The notes under the pieces are model-generated. The model worked only from the letters and a program-made list of their open reading frames with translations. It had not been told where the DNA came from and did not search any database. Position numbers and translations under genes: made by a program. A DNA stretch of 7,502 nt from Bacillota bacterium (lineage in GTDB: Bacteria > Bacillota > Bacilli > Bacillales > Cytobacillaceae), in assembly GCA_030705745.1 (NCBI GenBank), contig JAUZPT010000135.1, forward strand, positions 1 through 7,502, written 5' to 3'. Positions 1 to 6,442 of this stretch are shown in pieces (position 1 is the first letter of the stretch; the number at the start of each line of letters is the position of its first letter).

Positions 1-306
1 GTGGTTATGGCTTTCAATTTTGAAAACGACGGCTTGTTTATCGCCGATGTCAACAATTCCTGCGCCCTCGCCCGGGCCTTGCAGCACGCGTTCTCCTGTC
101 GTCGGGAACTTTTTCAATACCGGCTTTGAATTTTTATAGCTGCAATGCTCCGACCACATGACGGAAAAAAGACCGGTTTCTGTATAGTTCGGGGTTCTCC
201 CAAGTATCTCTTCGATCATCGAAAATTCCTCATCCGATAAGCCCATTTCCGCATAAAGCTTTTTTGCTTTAACTGCTTCCGGTGACGGTTCAAGCTTTAA
301 CAACAT
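1..306 (-). CDS. purL: phosphoribosylformylglycinamidine synthase, large subunit PurL (N-terminal part, runs off the window)
   Basis: Codes for the first 102 residues of the large catalytic subunit of FGAM synthase, which with PurQ and PurS converts FGAR, ATP and glutamine-derived ammonia to FGAM in the cytoplasm. Seen: the start [10 protein letters not shown], then [20 protein letters not shown] at about residues 37-56 and the glycine-rich [18 protein letters not shown] at about 71-88, followed by FKIESHNH at the window edge. These are the conserved N-terminal blocks of Bacillus-type short PurL. The ATG at 306 is preceded by a GGAGGG ribosome binding site lying inside the end of purQ, and the frames overlap by 17 nt, so translation is probably coupled. 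The remainder of the gene lies beyond position 1. Identification is by recognition of the family sequence. Confidence 0.97.
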   Translation of the reverse strand, partial: MLLKLEPSPEAVKAKKLYAEMGLSDEEFSMIEEILGRTPNYTETGLFSVMWSEHCSYKNSKPVLKKFPTTGERVLQGPGEGAGIVDIGDKQAVVFKIESHNH

Positions 307-976
307 ACGATTCCCTCCAATTCTTAACCATCGATTGAAAAAGCCTGAGGCCGTCTGCTCCGCCTAACAGCGAGTCCACTGCACGTTCCGGATGCGGCAT
401 CATTCCTAGAACATTTCCGCGTTCGTTTGTGATTCCGGCAATATTTTCATAGCTTCCATTCGGATTTTCTCCATGGTAGGTAAATACAATTTGTTTGCGC
501 TCACGCATGGCTTGCAGCGTTTTTTCGTCGCAAAAATAATTTCCTTCCCCATGCGCGATTGGAATGCAAATGACTTCATCCTGGTTATAGGCCGCGGTAA
601 ACATCGTTTCGTTGTTTTCGACCTTCAACTCAACATTTCGGCAAATGAATTTCAGACTCTCATTCCGGCGCATCGCACCCGGCAGCAAACCGGCCTCGAG
701 TAAAATCTGAAAGCCATTGCAGACGCCAAGTATCGGCTTTCCGGCTGAGGCAGCTTTGATGACTTCCTTCATCACATTGCTGAAACGGGCAATCGCTCCA
801 GAGCGTAAATAATCGCCGTATGAAAAACCGCCAGGGAGCAAAATCGCATCAAACTCCTCCAGACTGTCGGCATCGTGTGAAACGTACTCCACTTCTTCTC
901 CAAGCTCATCTTTTATCGCATGATACATGTCGATATCACAATTCGATCCGGGAAAAACAATGACCGCAAACCTCAC
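290..976 (-). CDS. purQ: phosphoribosylformylglycinamidine synthase glutaminase subunit PurQ
   Basis: 228-residue class I glutamine amidotransferase that supplies ammonia to PurL for FGAM synthesis. Seen: FPGSNCD near residues 8-14, [15 protein letters not shown] at about 46-60, the nucleophile Cys86 in GVCNGFQ, and the His195/Glu197 pair in MMPHPERA, which together make the expected catalytic triad. Length matches the family. The start is GTG, not ATG: the bases GTGA at 976-973 are both the purQ start and the TGA stop of purS, and a GAGGAGG site sits about 10 nt upstream inside purS. It overlaps purL by 17 nt. Overlaps on both sides fit a complex whose subunits are needed in fixed proportion; that last point is inference. 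Confidence 0.98.
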   Translation of the reverse strand: MRFAVIVFPGSNCDIDMYHAIKDELGEEVEYVSHDADSLEEFDAILLPGGFSYGDYLRSGAIARFSNVMKEVIKAASAGKPILGVCNGFQILLEAGLLPGAMRRNESLKFICRNVELKVENNETMFTAAYNQDEVICIPIAHGEGNYFCDEKTLQAMRERKQIVFTYHGENPNGSYENIAGITNERGNVLGMMPHPERAVDSLLGGADGLRLFQSMVKNWRESYVVKA

Positions 977-1227
977 TGTGCAACAACCTCCTCAACTTCA
1001 AAGCGATAATCTTCAATCACGGTATTTGCGAGCAATCGGCCACACATTTCATGGACGACTTCTTTAATTTCCCGATCCGTTTTTTCAAGGTGAAGCTCCA
1101 TATATTTGCCGATGCGCACATCGCTTATTTCAGGATAATTCAAGGAATGAAGCGAGCTTTTGACCGCTTCCCCCTGAGGATCCAATACGCTTTCCCTTAA
1201 TGTAACGAAAACCTTTACTTTAAACAT
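973..1227 (-). CDS. purS: phosphoribosylformylglycinamidine synthase subunit PurS
   Basis: 84-residue small subunit of the Bacillus-type FGAM synthase; in this family it dimerises and bridges PurL and PurQ rather than doing catalysis. Seen: N-terminal [20 protein letters not shown], the [13 protein letters not shown] strand region around residues 36-48, and an acidic C-terminal segment, all typical of PurS and of the expected length. Start ATG lies inside the last codons of purC (8-nt overlap) with an AGGGGG ribosome binding site about 8 nt upstream. Its TGA stop overlaps the GTG start of purQ by 4 nt. The existence of a separate PurS means PurL here is the short form, unlike the fused enzyme of Escherichia coli. 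Confidence 0.97.
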   Translation of the reverse strand: MFKVKVFVTLRESVLDPQGEAVKSSLHSLNYPEISDVRIGKYMELHLEKTDREIKEVVHEMCGRLLANTVIEDYRFEVEEVVAQ

Positions 1228-1939
1228 GCTGTTTGCCCCCTATTTTAGTGAGTATCGTTTCATAGGCCTCAGTTAAGCTGCCCAAATCACGTCGAAATAC
1301 ATCTTTATCCAGCTTTTCATTTGTGTTTAAATCCCATAAACGGCAAGTATCGGGTGAAATTTCATCCGCAAGCAGGATCTCTCCGTTACGTTCCTTCCCG
1401 AATTCGAGCTTGAAATCGATGAGGCGGATTTCCAGCTCTTTAAAAAAACTCGATAAAACGGCATTTACTTCGAGTGCCTTTTGCTTGAGCACTTCGATTT
1501 CTTCCTTCGTGGCAAGCTTCATTTCAAAAATATGATTCTCGATCAGCAGCGGGTCACCCAGTGCGTCGTCTTTATAATAAAATTCAACCAATGGCTTGGA
1601 GAGAGGCGTGCCTTCTTCGATTCCAAGGCGCTTTGAAAAGCTTCCTGCCGCCACATTGCGCACGACCACTTCTAAAGGGATGATCTGGACCCGTTTTACG
1701 AGCTGCTCGCTTTCCGATAGCTGCCGCACAAAATGTGAAGAAATCCCTTTATCAGCAAGCTTTGAAAATAGGATACTTGTAATCTGGTTGTTTAAACGGC
1801 CTTTCCCAGTAATCTTGGCCTTTTTTTCGCCGTTAAAAGCGGTCGCCGAATCCTTATATTGAACCCAAACAATTTCCTGATCGTCTGTTGCGTATAACTG
1901 TTTTGCTTTCCCTTCGTATAAAAGCTCTCTCTTCTCCAT
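1220..1939 (-). CDS. purC: phosphoribosylaminoimidazole-succinocarboxamide synthase (SAICAR synthetase)
   Basis: 239-residue cytoplasmic enzyme that joins CAIR and aspartate with ATP to give SAICAR; its product is the substrate of PurB encoded just upstream. Seen: LLYEGKAKQLY at residues 6-16, YKDSATAFNGEKK at 28-40, the family signature IPLEVVVRNVAAGSF at 87-101, RLIDFKLEFG at 172-181 and ADEISPDTCRLWD at 191-203. Length agrees with Bacillus PurC. The ATG at 1939 has a GAGG ribosome binding site 6 nt upstream. This is the only pur gene here that does not overlap its upstream neighbour: an 88-nt gap with a hairpin separates it from purB, so its translation must start independently. Its C-terminus overlaps purS by 8 nt. 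Confidence 0.98.
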   Translation of the reverse strand: MEKRELLYEGKAKQLYATDDQEIVWVQYKDSATAFNGEKKAKITGKGRLNNQITSILFSKLADKGISSHFVRQLSESEQLVKRVQIIPLEVVVRNVAAGSFSKRLGIEEGTPLSKPLVEFYYKDDALGDPLLIENHIFEMKLATKEEIEVLKQKALEVNAVLSSFFKELEIRLIDFKLEFGKERNGEILLADEISPDTCRLWDLNTNEKLDKDVFRRDLGSLTEAYETILTKIGGKQHV

Positions 1940-1980
1940 CGCGCACCTCTTTTTTAGTAATGTGAATCTTCAGTAATCAG

Positions 1981-2020
1981 ATAATAAAAAGGAGGTAAGG
2001 TTGAACCCTTAACTCCTTTT
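1981..2020 (-). terminator. terminator-like hairpin in the purB-purC gap
   Basis: In the transcript sense the arms AAAAGGAGTTAAGG and CCTTACCTCCTTTT pair over 14 positions with one mismatch around a 6-nt loop, and the 3' arm runs into TTTTTATTAT. That has the form of an intrinsic terminator, but the stem is rich in A-U at its base, so it may be only a partial attenuator or an mRNA end-stabilising hairpin. It lies between purB and purC, the single open gap in the operon. Confidence 0.6.
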
Positions 2021-2027
2021 CAATTGT

Positions 2028-3320
2028 CTATAAACTTAGACGCGTAAAGATTGTATCCACATGCTGCAAATGGTAGTTGTAATCAAAGCAAGCGTCTAAC
2101 TCTTCCTTGGATAGCTGGGATGTGATCGTTTCATCTGCGTCCAGCAGGCTGCGGAACTGAACCTGCTTTTCCCATGCTTCCATCGTTTTCGGCTGAACGG
2201 TATCATACGCCTCTTCACGCGAGAATCCTTTATCAATCAGAGCAAGAAGCACGCGCTGCGAATAAATAAGGCCATACGTCCTGTCCATGTTGCGCTTCAT
2301 GTTTTCAGGGAAAACAGTCAGGTTCTTCACAATATTGCCGAAGCGATTCAACATATAATTGAGCGCGATCGTCGCATCCGGCAAAATGATCCGTTCAGCG
2401 GAAGAATGCGATATATCCCGTTCATGCCATAAAGGGACATTTTCATAGGCAGTCATCATATAGCCGCGAATGACGCGCGCCAAGCCGGCCATATTCTCCG
2501 ATCCAATCGGATTGCGTTTATGCGGCATCGCCGATGAACCCTTTTGTCCTTTGGCAAAAAACTCTTCGACTTCACGTGTTTCACTTTTTTGCAAGCCGCG
2601 AATTTCGACAGCCATTTTTTCAATCGATGTTGCAACGAGCGCAAGTGTCGACACATAATGCGCATGGCGGTCGCGCTGCAGTGTTTGTGTCGAAATCGGT
2701 GCTGCCTGCAGTCCAAGCTTTTCGCACACATACGCTTCAACGAACGGATCGATGTTCGCATACGTTCCAACCGCTCCGGAAATTTTCCCGAATTCAATGT
2801 TCGTTACCGCTTCATTAAAGCGTTCCAGATTGCGCTTCATTTCTTCGTGCCAGAGCGCAAGCTTCAATCCAAAGGTTGTCGGCTCAGCATGAACCCCGTG
2901 CGTTCGGCCCATCATAACCGTATATTTATGTTCCTGGGCTTTCTTTTTTAAAATCTCGATAAAACGAGTGATGTCGTTTCGCAGTATTTCGTTTGCCTGC
3001 TTCAGTACATACGAAAGCGCGGTGTCGACAACATCCGTCGACGTCAATCCATAATGAACCCATTTGCGCTCGTCGACAAGCGTTTCGGATACCGCCCGTG
3101 TTAAAGCAACCACATCATGGCGCGTTTCCGCTTCAATTTCCTTGATGCGAGCAATATCAAAGCTCGCATTCTCGCGAAGCTTTTGTACATCCTCCTTCGG
3201 AATGTCCCCCAGCTCTGCCCAAGCCTCACACGCAAGAATTTCTACCTCGAGCCAAGCTTTAAATCGATTTTCTTCTGTCCAAATGCTGCCCATTTCCGGG
3301 CGCGTATAACGATCAATCAT
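2028..3320 (-). CDS. purB: adenylosuccinate lyase
   Basis: 430-residue fumarase/aspartase-superfamily lyase. It removes fumarate twice in purine synthesis: from SAICAR to give AICAR, and from adenylosuccinate to give AMP. Seen: [14 protein letters not shown] at the N-terminus, TRHDV with His68, [11 protein letters not shown] at 91-101, [10 protein letters not shown] with His141, and the superfamily signature [10 protein letters not shown] at 262-271, followed by [10 protein letters not shown] at 301-310. The reading frame is open upstream to an ATG at 3356, but the start at 3320 is preferred: GGAGG lies 6 nt upstream, the N-terminus then matches the family, and ATGA at 3320-3317 overlaps the purK stop by 4 nt. 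It is followed by the 88-nt gap before purC. Confidence 0.98.
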   Translation of the reverse strand: MIDRYTRPEMGSIWTEENRFKAWLEVEILACEAWAELGDIPKEDVQKLRENASFDIARIKEIEAETRHDVVALTRAVSETLVDERKWVHYGLTSTDVVDTALSYVLKQANEILRNDITRFIEILKKKAQEHKYTVMMGRTHGVHAEPTTFGLKLALWHEEMKRNLERFNEAVTNIEFGKISGAVGTYANIDPFVEAYVCEKLGLQAAPISTQTLQRDRHAHYVSTLALVATSIEKMAVEIRGLQKSETREVEEFFAKGQKGSSAMPHKRNPIGSENMAGLARVIRGYMMTAYENVPLWHERDISHSSAERIILPDATIALNYMLNRFGNIVKNLTVFPENMKRNMDRTYGLIYSQRVLLALIDKGFSREEAYDTVQPKTMEAWEKQVQFRSLLDADETITSQLSKEELDACFDYNYHLQHVDTIFTRLSL

Positions 3321-4477
3321 GATGTGCCTCCGATCTTTTCTTTCGCATTGCTCCAAATAGGATGATTCTCGATTTCCGCCAAAACCGTTTCAGTGGAATT
3401 TGCCAAAATCGTCACATGGCCCATTTTCCGTTTTGCCCGTGCTTCCATTTTTCCGTATAAATGAATCTTCCAATCCTCGAGCTGCGGTATTTCTGTTAAT
3501 AGTCTTTCCATATGCTCACCCAATAGATTCACCATCACAGCTGGCTTTAGCAACTGCGTGCTTCCCAATTGCCAATTGCTAATAGCGCGGATATGCTGTT
3601 CGAACTGTGAGGTTTCGCATGCTTCAATCGTAAAATGGCCGGAATTGTGCGGACGCGGAGCCAATTCATTGATGAAAAGCTCGTCGTTATGGGTGAGAAA
3701 CATTTCAATTGCCAGCGTTCCGACCACCTCAAGTTTTTCCGCAAGTGTCCGTGCCATCGTGACGGCGCTATCTTCCGTCATCACAGAAATTCGTGCTGGT
3801 ACGATTGTTAGATGAAGGATGTTGTCTTCATGGACGTTCTCCGCCACTGGAAAAGTGGTCATTTCCCCGTTCGATTTTCTCGTGACGATCACCGACAATT
3901 CTTTTTCAAAAGTAAGCCATGACTCCAGCACGCACGGTCCGCTTTCGAGAAGCTTGCTTGCTGCCGGGATATCCGTTATCGAGCGGATGACCGCCTGGCC
4001 TTTGCCATCGTAGCCGCCCCTTGCTGTTTTTAAAACGGCTGGAAGGCCGAGCGTTTCTATCTTATCATAAACTTCTTCTAGCGTTGCACACACGGCATAC
4101 GGCGCTACCTTCAATCCTGCTGCCATAATGGCTGCTTTTTCCGAAATGCGATTCTGGGTGATCTTCAGAAGTTTTTTTCCCTGCGGTACATTTGCATTTT
4201 CACATAACCATGACAGCGTTTCGACGTCGACATTTTCAAATTCATACGTTATGACATCACTCACCCGCGCCAATTGCGCGATGGCCTCCAAGTCATTGTA
4301 ATCAGCGATGATTTCAACGTCAGCAACCTGTGCACATGGAGAATCCGCGGCAGGATCCAACACGGCAATCCTGAAACCTTGCGCCTTTGCCGCTAGCGCC
4401 ATCATTCTGCCAAGCTGTCCGCCTCCGATGATGCCAATCGTTTGGTTTGGTAAAATCACTTTATCATCCAATTTCAT
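3317..4477 (-). CDS. purK: 5-(carboxyamino)imidazole ribonucleotide synthase (PurK, ATP-grasp)
   Basis: 386-residue ATP-grasp enzyme that carboxylates AIR with bicarbonate and ATP to give N5-CAIR, the substrate of PurE. Seen: glycine-rich [13 protein letters not shown] at about residues 14-26, [12 protein letters not shown] at 45-56, ITYEFENVD at 76-84, the ATP-grasp loop [13 protein letters not shown] at 149-161, and the metal/nucleotide-binding [13 protein letters not shown] at 269-281. A C-terminal [14 protein letters not shown] at about 341-354 completes the family pattern. An in-frame GTG lies one codon upstream at 4480; the ATG is preferred but neither has a clear ribosome binding site. 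The gene overlaps purE by 14 nt, so it probably depends on ribosomes coming from purE. It ends in a 4-nt overlap with purB. Confidence 0.97.
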   Translation of the reverse strand: MKLDDKVILPNQTIGIIGGGQLGRMMALAAKAQGFRIAVLDPAADSPCAQVADVEIIADYNDLEAIAQLARVSDVITYEFENVDVETLSWLCENANVPQGKKLLKITQNRISEKAAIMAAGLKVAPYAVCATLEEVYDKIETLGLPAVLKTARGGYDGKGQAVIRSITDIPAASKLLESGPCVLESWLTFEKELSVIVTRKSNGEMTTFPVAENVHEDNILHLTIVPARISVMTEDSAVTMARTLAEKLEVVGTLAIEMFLTHNDELFINELAPRPHNSGHFTIEACETSQFEQHIRAISNWQLGSTQLLKPAVMVNLLGEHMERLLTEIPQLEDWKIHLYGKMEARAKRKMGHVTILANSTETVLAEIENHPIWSNAKEKIGGTS

Positions 4478-4952
4478 CACTGCTTTCGATGACAGCTTTT
4501 TTTGTTTCTTCCCTGACCTGTTCGATTTTCGCCGCTACGTCCAGATCAAATGCACCGATTAATTGAGCCGCTAAATACCCTGCGTTTATGGCTCCCGCCT
4601 GCCCAATTGCCACCGTAGCAACAGGCACTCCGCCCGGCATTTGGACGATCGATAACAATGAATCGAGTCCGTTCAATGCTTTTGACTGAACAGGCACCCC
4701 AATGACCGGAAGCGTCGTTTTCGCCGCCACCATCCCAGGAAGATGTGCCGCACCGCCCGCACCTGCAATAATGACCTTCACTCCTCTTGCCCGGGCACCC
4801 TCCGCAAACTGAAACATTTCATCCGGTGTCCGGTGGGCCGATATTACTTTCTTTTCATACGAAAGATTGAGTTTATCAAGCGTTTCACACGTATGCTTCA
4901 TCGTTTCCCAGTCGGATTTGCTCCCCATGATTACGGAAATTTGAGCGATCAT
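4464..4952 (-). CDS. purE: N5-carboxyaminoimidazole ribonucleotide mutase (PurE)
   Basis: 162-residue class I PurE, which moves the carboxyl group of N5-CAIR to give CAIR; in the family it forms octamers. Seen: [10 protein letters not shown] at residues 9-18, VISAHRTP with His40 at 36-43, the glycine-rich [12 protein letters not shown] at 63-74 and [20 protein letters not shown] further on, all of them substrate-site blocks. The frame is open upstream to 5054, but that extension would be translated from the terminator and linker of the leader RNA. The ATG at 4952 has AAGGAAG 9 nt upstream and gives the usual family length. It is the first gene of the pur operon and lies 3' of the PurR operator, promoter and guanine riboswitch. 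Confidence 0.98.
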   Translation of the reverse strand: MIAQISVIMGSKSDWETMKHTCETLDKLNLSYEKKVISAHRTPDEMFQFAEGARARGVKVIIAGAGGAAHLPGMVAAKTTLPVIGVPVQSKALNGLDSLLSIVQMPGGVPVATVAIGQAGAINAGYLAAQLIGAFDLDVAAKIEQVREETKKAVIESSDEIG

Positions 4953-4972
4953 CCCGTTCCACTTCCTTTTGT

Positions 4973-5031
4973 AAAAAATAAAAAACCCGGAGCGAACCGC
5001 TCTCTTTAGAAGAGAAAGCAGTCCGTCCGGG
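4973..5031 (-). terminator. riboswitch-controlled intrinsic terminator in the purE leader
   Basis: In the transcript sense CCCGGA (5031-5026) pairs with TCCGGG (4991-4986), and the inner part pairs as CUGCU..CUCUU with AAGAG..AGCGG around a 3-nt loop. The stem is followed at once by TTTTTTATTTTTT (4985-4973). It lies 21 nt upstream of the purE start. Its 5' arm contains CTTTCTCTT (5018-5010), which can pair instead with GAGGGAAAG (5100-5092) at the 3' edge of the aptamer, so terminator and antiterminator exclude each other. Confidence 0.93.
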
Positions 5032-5100
5032 CTCATAGTAAAATTTATGCGCAAATAAAGCTATTCACGCTTAAACTAAGGCACAGCAGCACTTTCCCTC
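5010..5100 (-). promoter_or_regulatory. antiterminator pairing of the purE leader
   Basis: GAGGGAAAG (5100-5092) can pair with CUUUCUCUU (5018-5010) for 9 consecutive positions including two G-U pairs, possibly extended by two more wobbles. The first strand includes the last four P1 bases (5100-5097) and the second is in the terminator 5' arm. Pairing should therefore be possible only when P1 is open, that is without ligand. The enclosed loop holds two small hairpins, CTTA-GTT-TAAG and TTTAT..ATAAA, that would bring the strands together. The pairing is seen; its use is inferred. Confidence 0.75.
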
Positions 5101-5165
5101 ATAGTCCGGCCATTTACGGCAGCCGGGTAGAAACTTATGGGCCTTATCCCCAAGATTATACGAGG
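5097..5165 (-). promoter_or_regulatory. purine riboswitch aptamer, guanine/hypoxanthine class
   Basis: The three-way junction can be read directly on the minus strand. P1 is CCTCGTA (5165-5159) with TATGAGG (5103-5097). P2 is TTGGG with CCCAT around the loop GATAAGG, and P3 is CCGGC (5126-5122) with GCCGG (5110-5106) around a loop containing CCGTAAATG. The invariant AAGTTTCTACC between P2 and P3 is present. The ligand-reading base of J3-1 is C at 5104 (GACTATG, not GATTATG), which by the known pairing rule indicates guanine or hypoxanthine rather than adenine. With the terminator downstream this should be an OFF switch for purE onward. Confidence 0.96.
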
Positions 5166-5192
5166 TGAAAAATATGGATTATTGATACGTTT

Positions 5193-5222
5193 ATCTTAAC
5201 AACGATCGTTGTTGGATGTCAA
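5193..5222 (-). promoter_or_regulatory. sigma-A type promoter of the pur operon
   Basis: TTGACA (5222-5217) matches the -35 consensus exactly, and TAAGAT (5198-5193) matches four of six -10 positions, with an 18-nt spacer. Predicted start of transcription is near 5188-5186, about 20 nt upstream of the aptamer. The spacer is almost filled by the palindrome at 5198-5213. Confidence 0.8.
5198..5213. promoter_or_regulatory. perfect 16-bp palindrome within the pur promoter spacer
   Basis: AACAACGATCGTTGTT is its own reverse complement over all 16 bases. It lies between the -35 and -10 hexamers of the pur promoter and touches the first base of the -10. The position is that of a classical repressor operator or of a spacer-distorting activator site. 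It does not resemble a PurBox, a cre site or a Bacillus LexA box. The cognate protein is unknown. Confidence 0.55.
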
Positions 5223-5231
5223 CCAATACAG

Positions 5232-5265
5232 CGAACATTTTTTTAAAATAATTAATTAATGTTCG
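5232..5265. promoter_or_regulatory. PurR operator: pair of inverted PurBoxes
   Basis: Reading toward purE, GCCGAACATT is followed after an AT-rich stretch by AATGTTCGC. The CGAA and TTCG cores (5232-5235 and 5262-5265 on the plus strand) are inverted and 26 bp apart, which fits two 14-bp PurBoxes separated by about 16 bp, the known arrangement for the Bacillus PurR repressor controlled by PRPP. The site lies directly upstream of the -35 and begins only about 5 nt after the stop codon of the yebG-like gene. Confidence 0.85.
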
Positions 5266-5269
5266 GCTT

Positions 5270-5470
5270 TTAATCAATTAACTTTGCTTCAAACACGATT
5301 TGGCGTCCTATTGGCTTGTAAACGATTTCCCCGCCTTCCTTCACTTCTTGAAAAATCGGCTTCTCCGTTCTCCCGACAGGCATATAGCCCTGAGCATGGA
5401 TTCGTTCAAGGCATTGTTCAATCGTTTCATTTTCGGCTACTTCAAATTTCATTTTCGCCCCTTTTGCCAT
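5270..5470 (-). CDS. yebG: NETI motif-containing protein, YebG-like
   Basis: 66-residue basic to acidic small protein of unknown function. Seen: ENETIEQCLERIHAQGYMPV at about residues 13-32, the NETI motif that names the family, then EKPIFQEVKEGGEIVYKPIGR at about 36-56. No signal peptide or membrane segment. The ATG at 5470 has GGGAG 9 nt upstream; an internal ATG at 5452 with GGGG before it is a less likely alternative. In B. subtilis the homologue yebG also lies immediately upstream of purE in the same direction, so this is conserved synteny. No terminator is visible between its stop codon and the PurBoxes, so read-through into the pur leader is possible. No biochemical role is claimed. 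Confidence 0.9.
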   Translation of the reverse strand: MAKGAKMKFEVAENETIEQCLERIHAQGYMPVGRTEKPIFQEVKEGGEIVYKPIGRQIVFEAKLID

Positions 5471-5506
5471 GTAAATGAACTCCCTCTTTTCGATTTCATT
5501 TTTTCT

Positions 5507-5515
5507 ATTTTATCA
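5507..5515 (-). promoter_or_regulatory. extended -10 promoter candidate for the yebG-like gene
   Basis: On the minus strand TG-A-TAAAAT (5515-5507) forms an extended -10 element about 37 nt upstream of the start codon; no good -35 hexamer is seen at the usual distance. Predicted start is near 5500. Confidence 0.45.
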
Positions 5516-5573
5516 TATTTTTTCACTGGCAAAGTTGAATAGATCAGAAAAGCTAAGGAATATGAGCATCTGT

Positions 5574-5602
5574 TTGAATATTCAAAAACAGACAGGTATA
5601 GT
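5574..5602 (+). promoter_or_regulatory. sigma-A type promoter candidate for the AlkZ-related gene
   Basis: TTGAAT (5574-5579) and TATAGT (5597-5602) are separated by exactly 17 nt, and each differs from consensus at two or fewer positions. Transcription would begin near 5609, downstream of the possible upstream start codons at 5475 and 5562, which supports a translation start at 5643 or 5634. Confidence 0.55.
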
Positions 5603-5626
5603 TAGAAATATAGACAATGGAAAAGT

Positions 5627-5632
5627 AAGGAG
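5627..5632 (+). promoter_or_regulatory. ribosome binding site deciding the start of the AlkZ-related gene
   Basis: AAGGAG ends 1 nt before the ATG at 5634 but 10 nt before the TTG at 5643. Only the TTG lies at a workable distance, so the ATG is probably not the start despite being the commoner codon. Confidence 0.6.
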
Positions 5633-5642
5633 AATGGTTCAT

Positions 5643-6320
5643 TTGAAGGACTACAAAATTAAAACGTATGAAGATGCGAAACACGTCATTTCTGAAATTG
5701 GATTTCTGCCGCTTGCGCCTCTAGTGCCGCATTATCCATCGCTCGACAGCATCACCTCGAAGGAAGCATGGCATTCAGGTTCTGAATTCGATCCGTGGCT
5801 ATGGCGCGCGCAGTTTCCTGTGGATGGTGCCGCTGCTTACGGAAAATTCATCAAGAAAAAATCAGTGCTGCTATCGGGTAAATTGCTTCCATTCGTTAAA
5901 GCAATTTTTGGAAGCCCCCGTTCGCTAGAAAGCCGTTATCGAGACGGTCTCGTTTCTCGGGAAGCCTACACATTGTTTACGTTAATTTCCGAAGAAGAAG
6001 GAATTGACACCAGAGTTTTACGAGTAAAAGCGGGAATGAATGAAAAAGAACAGAAAAAAAGCTTCGATAATGCCTTGGTCGAATTGCAAAGCTCGATGGA
6101 TATCGTTGTCTCAGGGACGAAAGAAAAAACAAATTCTTCTGGAGAGAAAAATGGCTGGAGCAGCACCTCCTTTGAAACGATGAACTATTGGGCTTCCAGT
6201 CACACTCTGGAATTGCCCACAATCGCAGTGGAAGTGGCGAAAAAGGAACTGCAACAGCATTTTGAAAGTATAAGCAATCCCGAGTCCATGAAAGCACTAC
6301 AAAAGATTTTTAAATTTTAG
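5643..6320 (+). CDS. AlkZ-related protein (possible winged-helix DNA glycosylase-like)
   Basis: 225 residues from a TTG start. Function is not established. Seen: KTYEDAKHVISEIGFLPLAP at about 7-26; a tryptophan-rich block, EFDPWLWRAQFPVDGAAAYG, at about 48-67, followed by KFIKKKSVLLSGKLLPF; then REAYTLFTLI at 106-115, TRVLRVKAG at 123-131 and FDNALVELQSSMDIVVSG at 141-158, and the ending GWSSTSFETMNYW at 171-183. The last two resemble the helix and wing region of AlkZ/YcaQ-type proteins, and the whole recalls the soluble Bacillus family called AlkZ-related. The catalytic QxQ-type motif of true AlkZ is not seen, so glycosylase activity should not be assumed. Longer starts at 5562 or 5475 lie upstream of the predicted promoter start. 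No signal peptide. It is divergent from yebG and has its own promoter. Confidence 0.6.
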   Translation: MKDYKIKTYEDAKHVISEIGFLPLAPLVPHYPSLDSITSKEAWHSGSEFDPWLWRAQFPVDGAAAYGKFIKKKSVLLSGKLLPFVKAIFGSPRSLESRYRDGLVSREAYTLFTLISEEEGIDTRVLRVKAGMNEKEQKKSFDNALVELQSSMDIVVSGTKEKTNSSGEKNGWSSTSFETMNYWASSHTLELPTIAVEVAKKELQQHFESISNPESMKALQKIFKF

Positions 6321-6402
6321 ACAAGCTGAACTTCTGTAGAATTATCTTAATTTTGGTAATATGTTTGTCCAATCATCTTTTCTAATTAAAAATAAGCTGT
6401 TA

Positions 6403-6442
6403 ATGTAGTTTATTTTTTTAAAAAAGGAGGGATGTAGTTTAT
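6403..6442 (+). repeat. 11-bp direct repeat flanking a ribosome binding site
   Basis: ATGTAGTTTAT occurs at 6403-6413 and again at 6432-6442, where its last two bases are the start of the ATG of the Cys-rich gene. Between the copies is a T7/A run and AAAGGAGGG. The second copy also creates ATG-TAG at 6432, 1 nt after the GGAGGG and so unlikely to be used. It may be a chance or slippage duplication. Confidence 0.5.

Noticed and set aside
2544..2951. 135-codon plus-strand reading frame opposite purB
   Set aside because: Shadow of a highly conserved coding sequence; composition is not protein-like and no ribosome binding site fits.
3321..3356. N-terminal extension of purB to an ATG at 3356
   Set aside because: The start at 3320 has GGAGG 6 nt upstream, matches the family N-terminus and overlaps the purK stop in the usual ATGA form.
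4953..5054. N-terminal extension of purE to an upstream ATG (34 extra residues)
   Set aside because: The extension translates the terminator and linker of the leader RNA; the ATG at 4952 has a ribosome binding site and gives the normal 162-residue length.
5232..5265. LexA (SOS) box, because of GAAC/GTTC half-sites
   Set aside because: Bacillus LexA half-sites are 4 bp apart; here the half-sites are 26 bp apart, which fits PurBoxes before pur genes.
5475..5642. Longer reading frame for the AlkZ-related gene from 5475 or 5562
   Set aside because: These codons lie upstream of the predicted transcription start and give an N-terminus with no family-like features; the better spaced ribosome binding site points to 5643.
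6432..6437. Minimal ATG-TAG upstream of the Cys-rich gene as a regulatory start-stop
   Set aside because: It is only 1 nt from the GGAGGG, too close for initiation; more likely a by-product of the 11-bp repeat.
6321..6440. Terminator after the AlkZ-related gene
   Set aside because: No hairpin with a U-run could be found; only AT-rich sequence is present.
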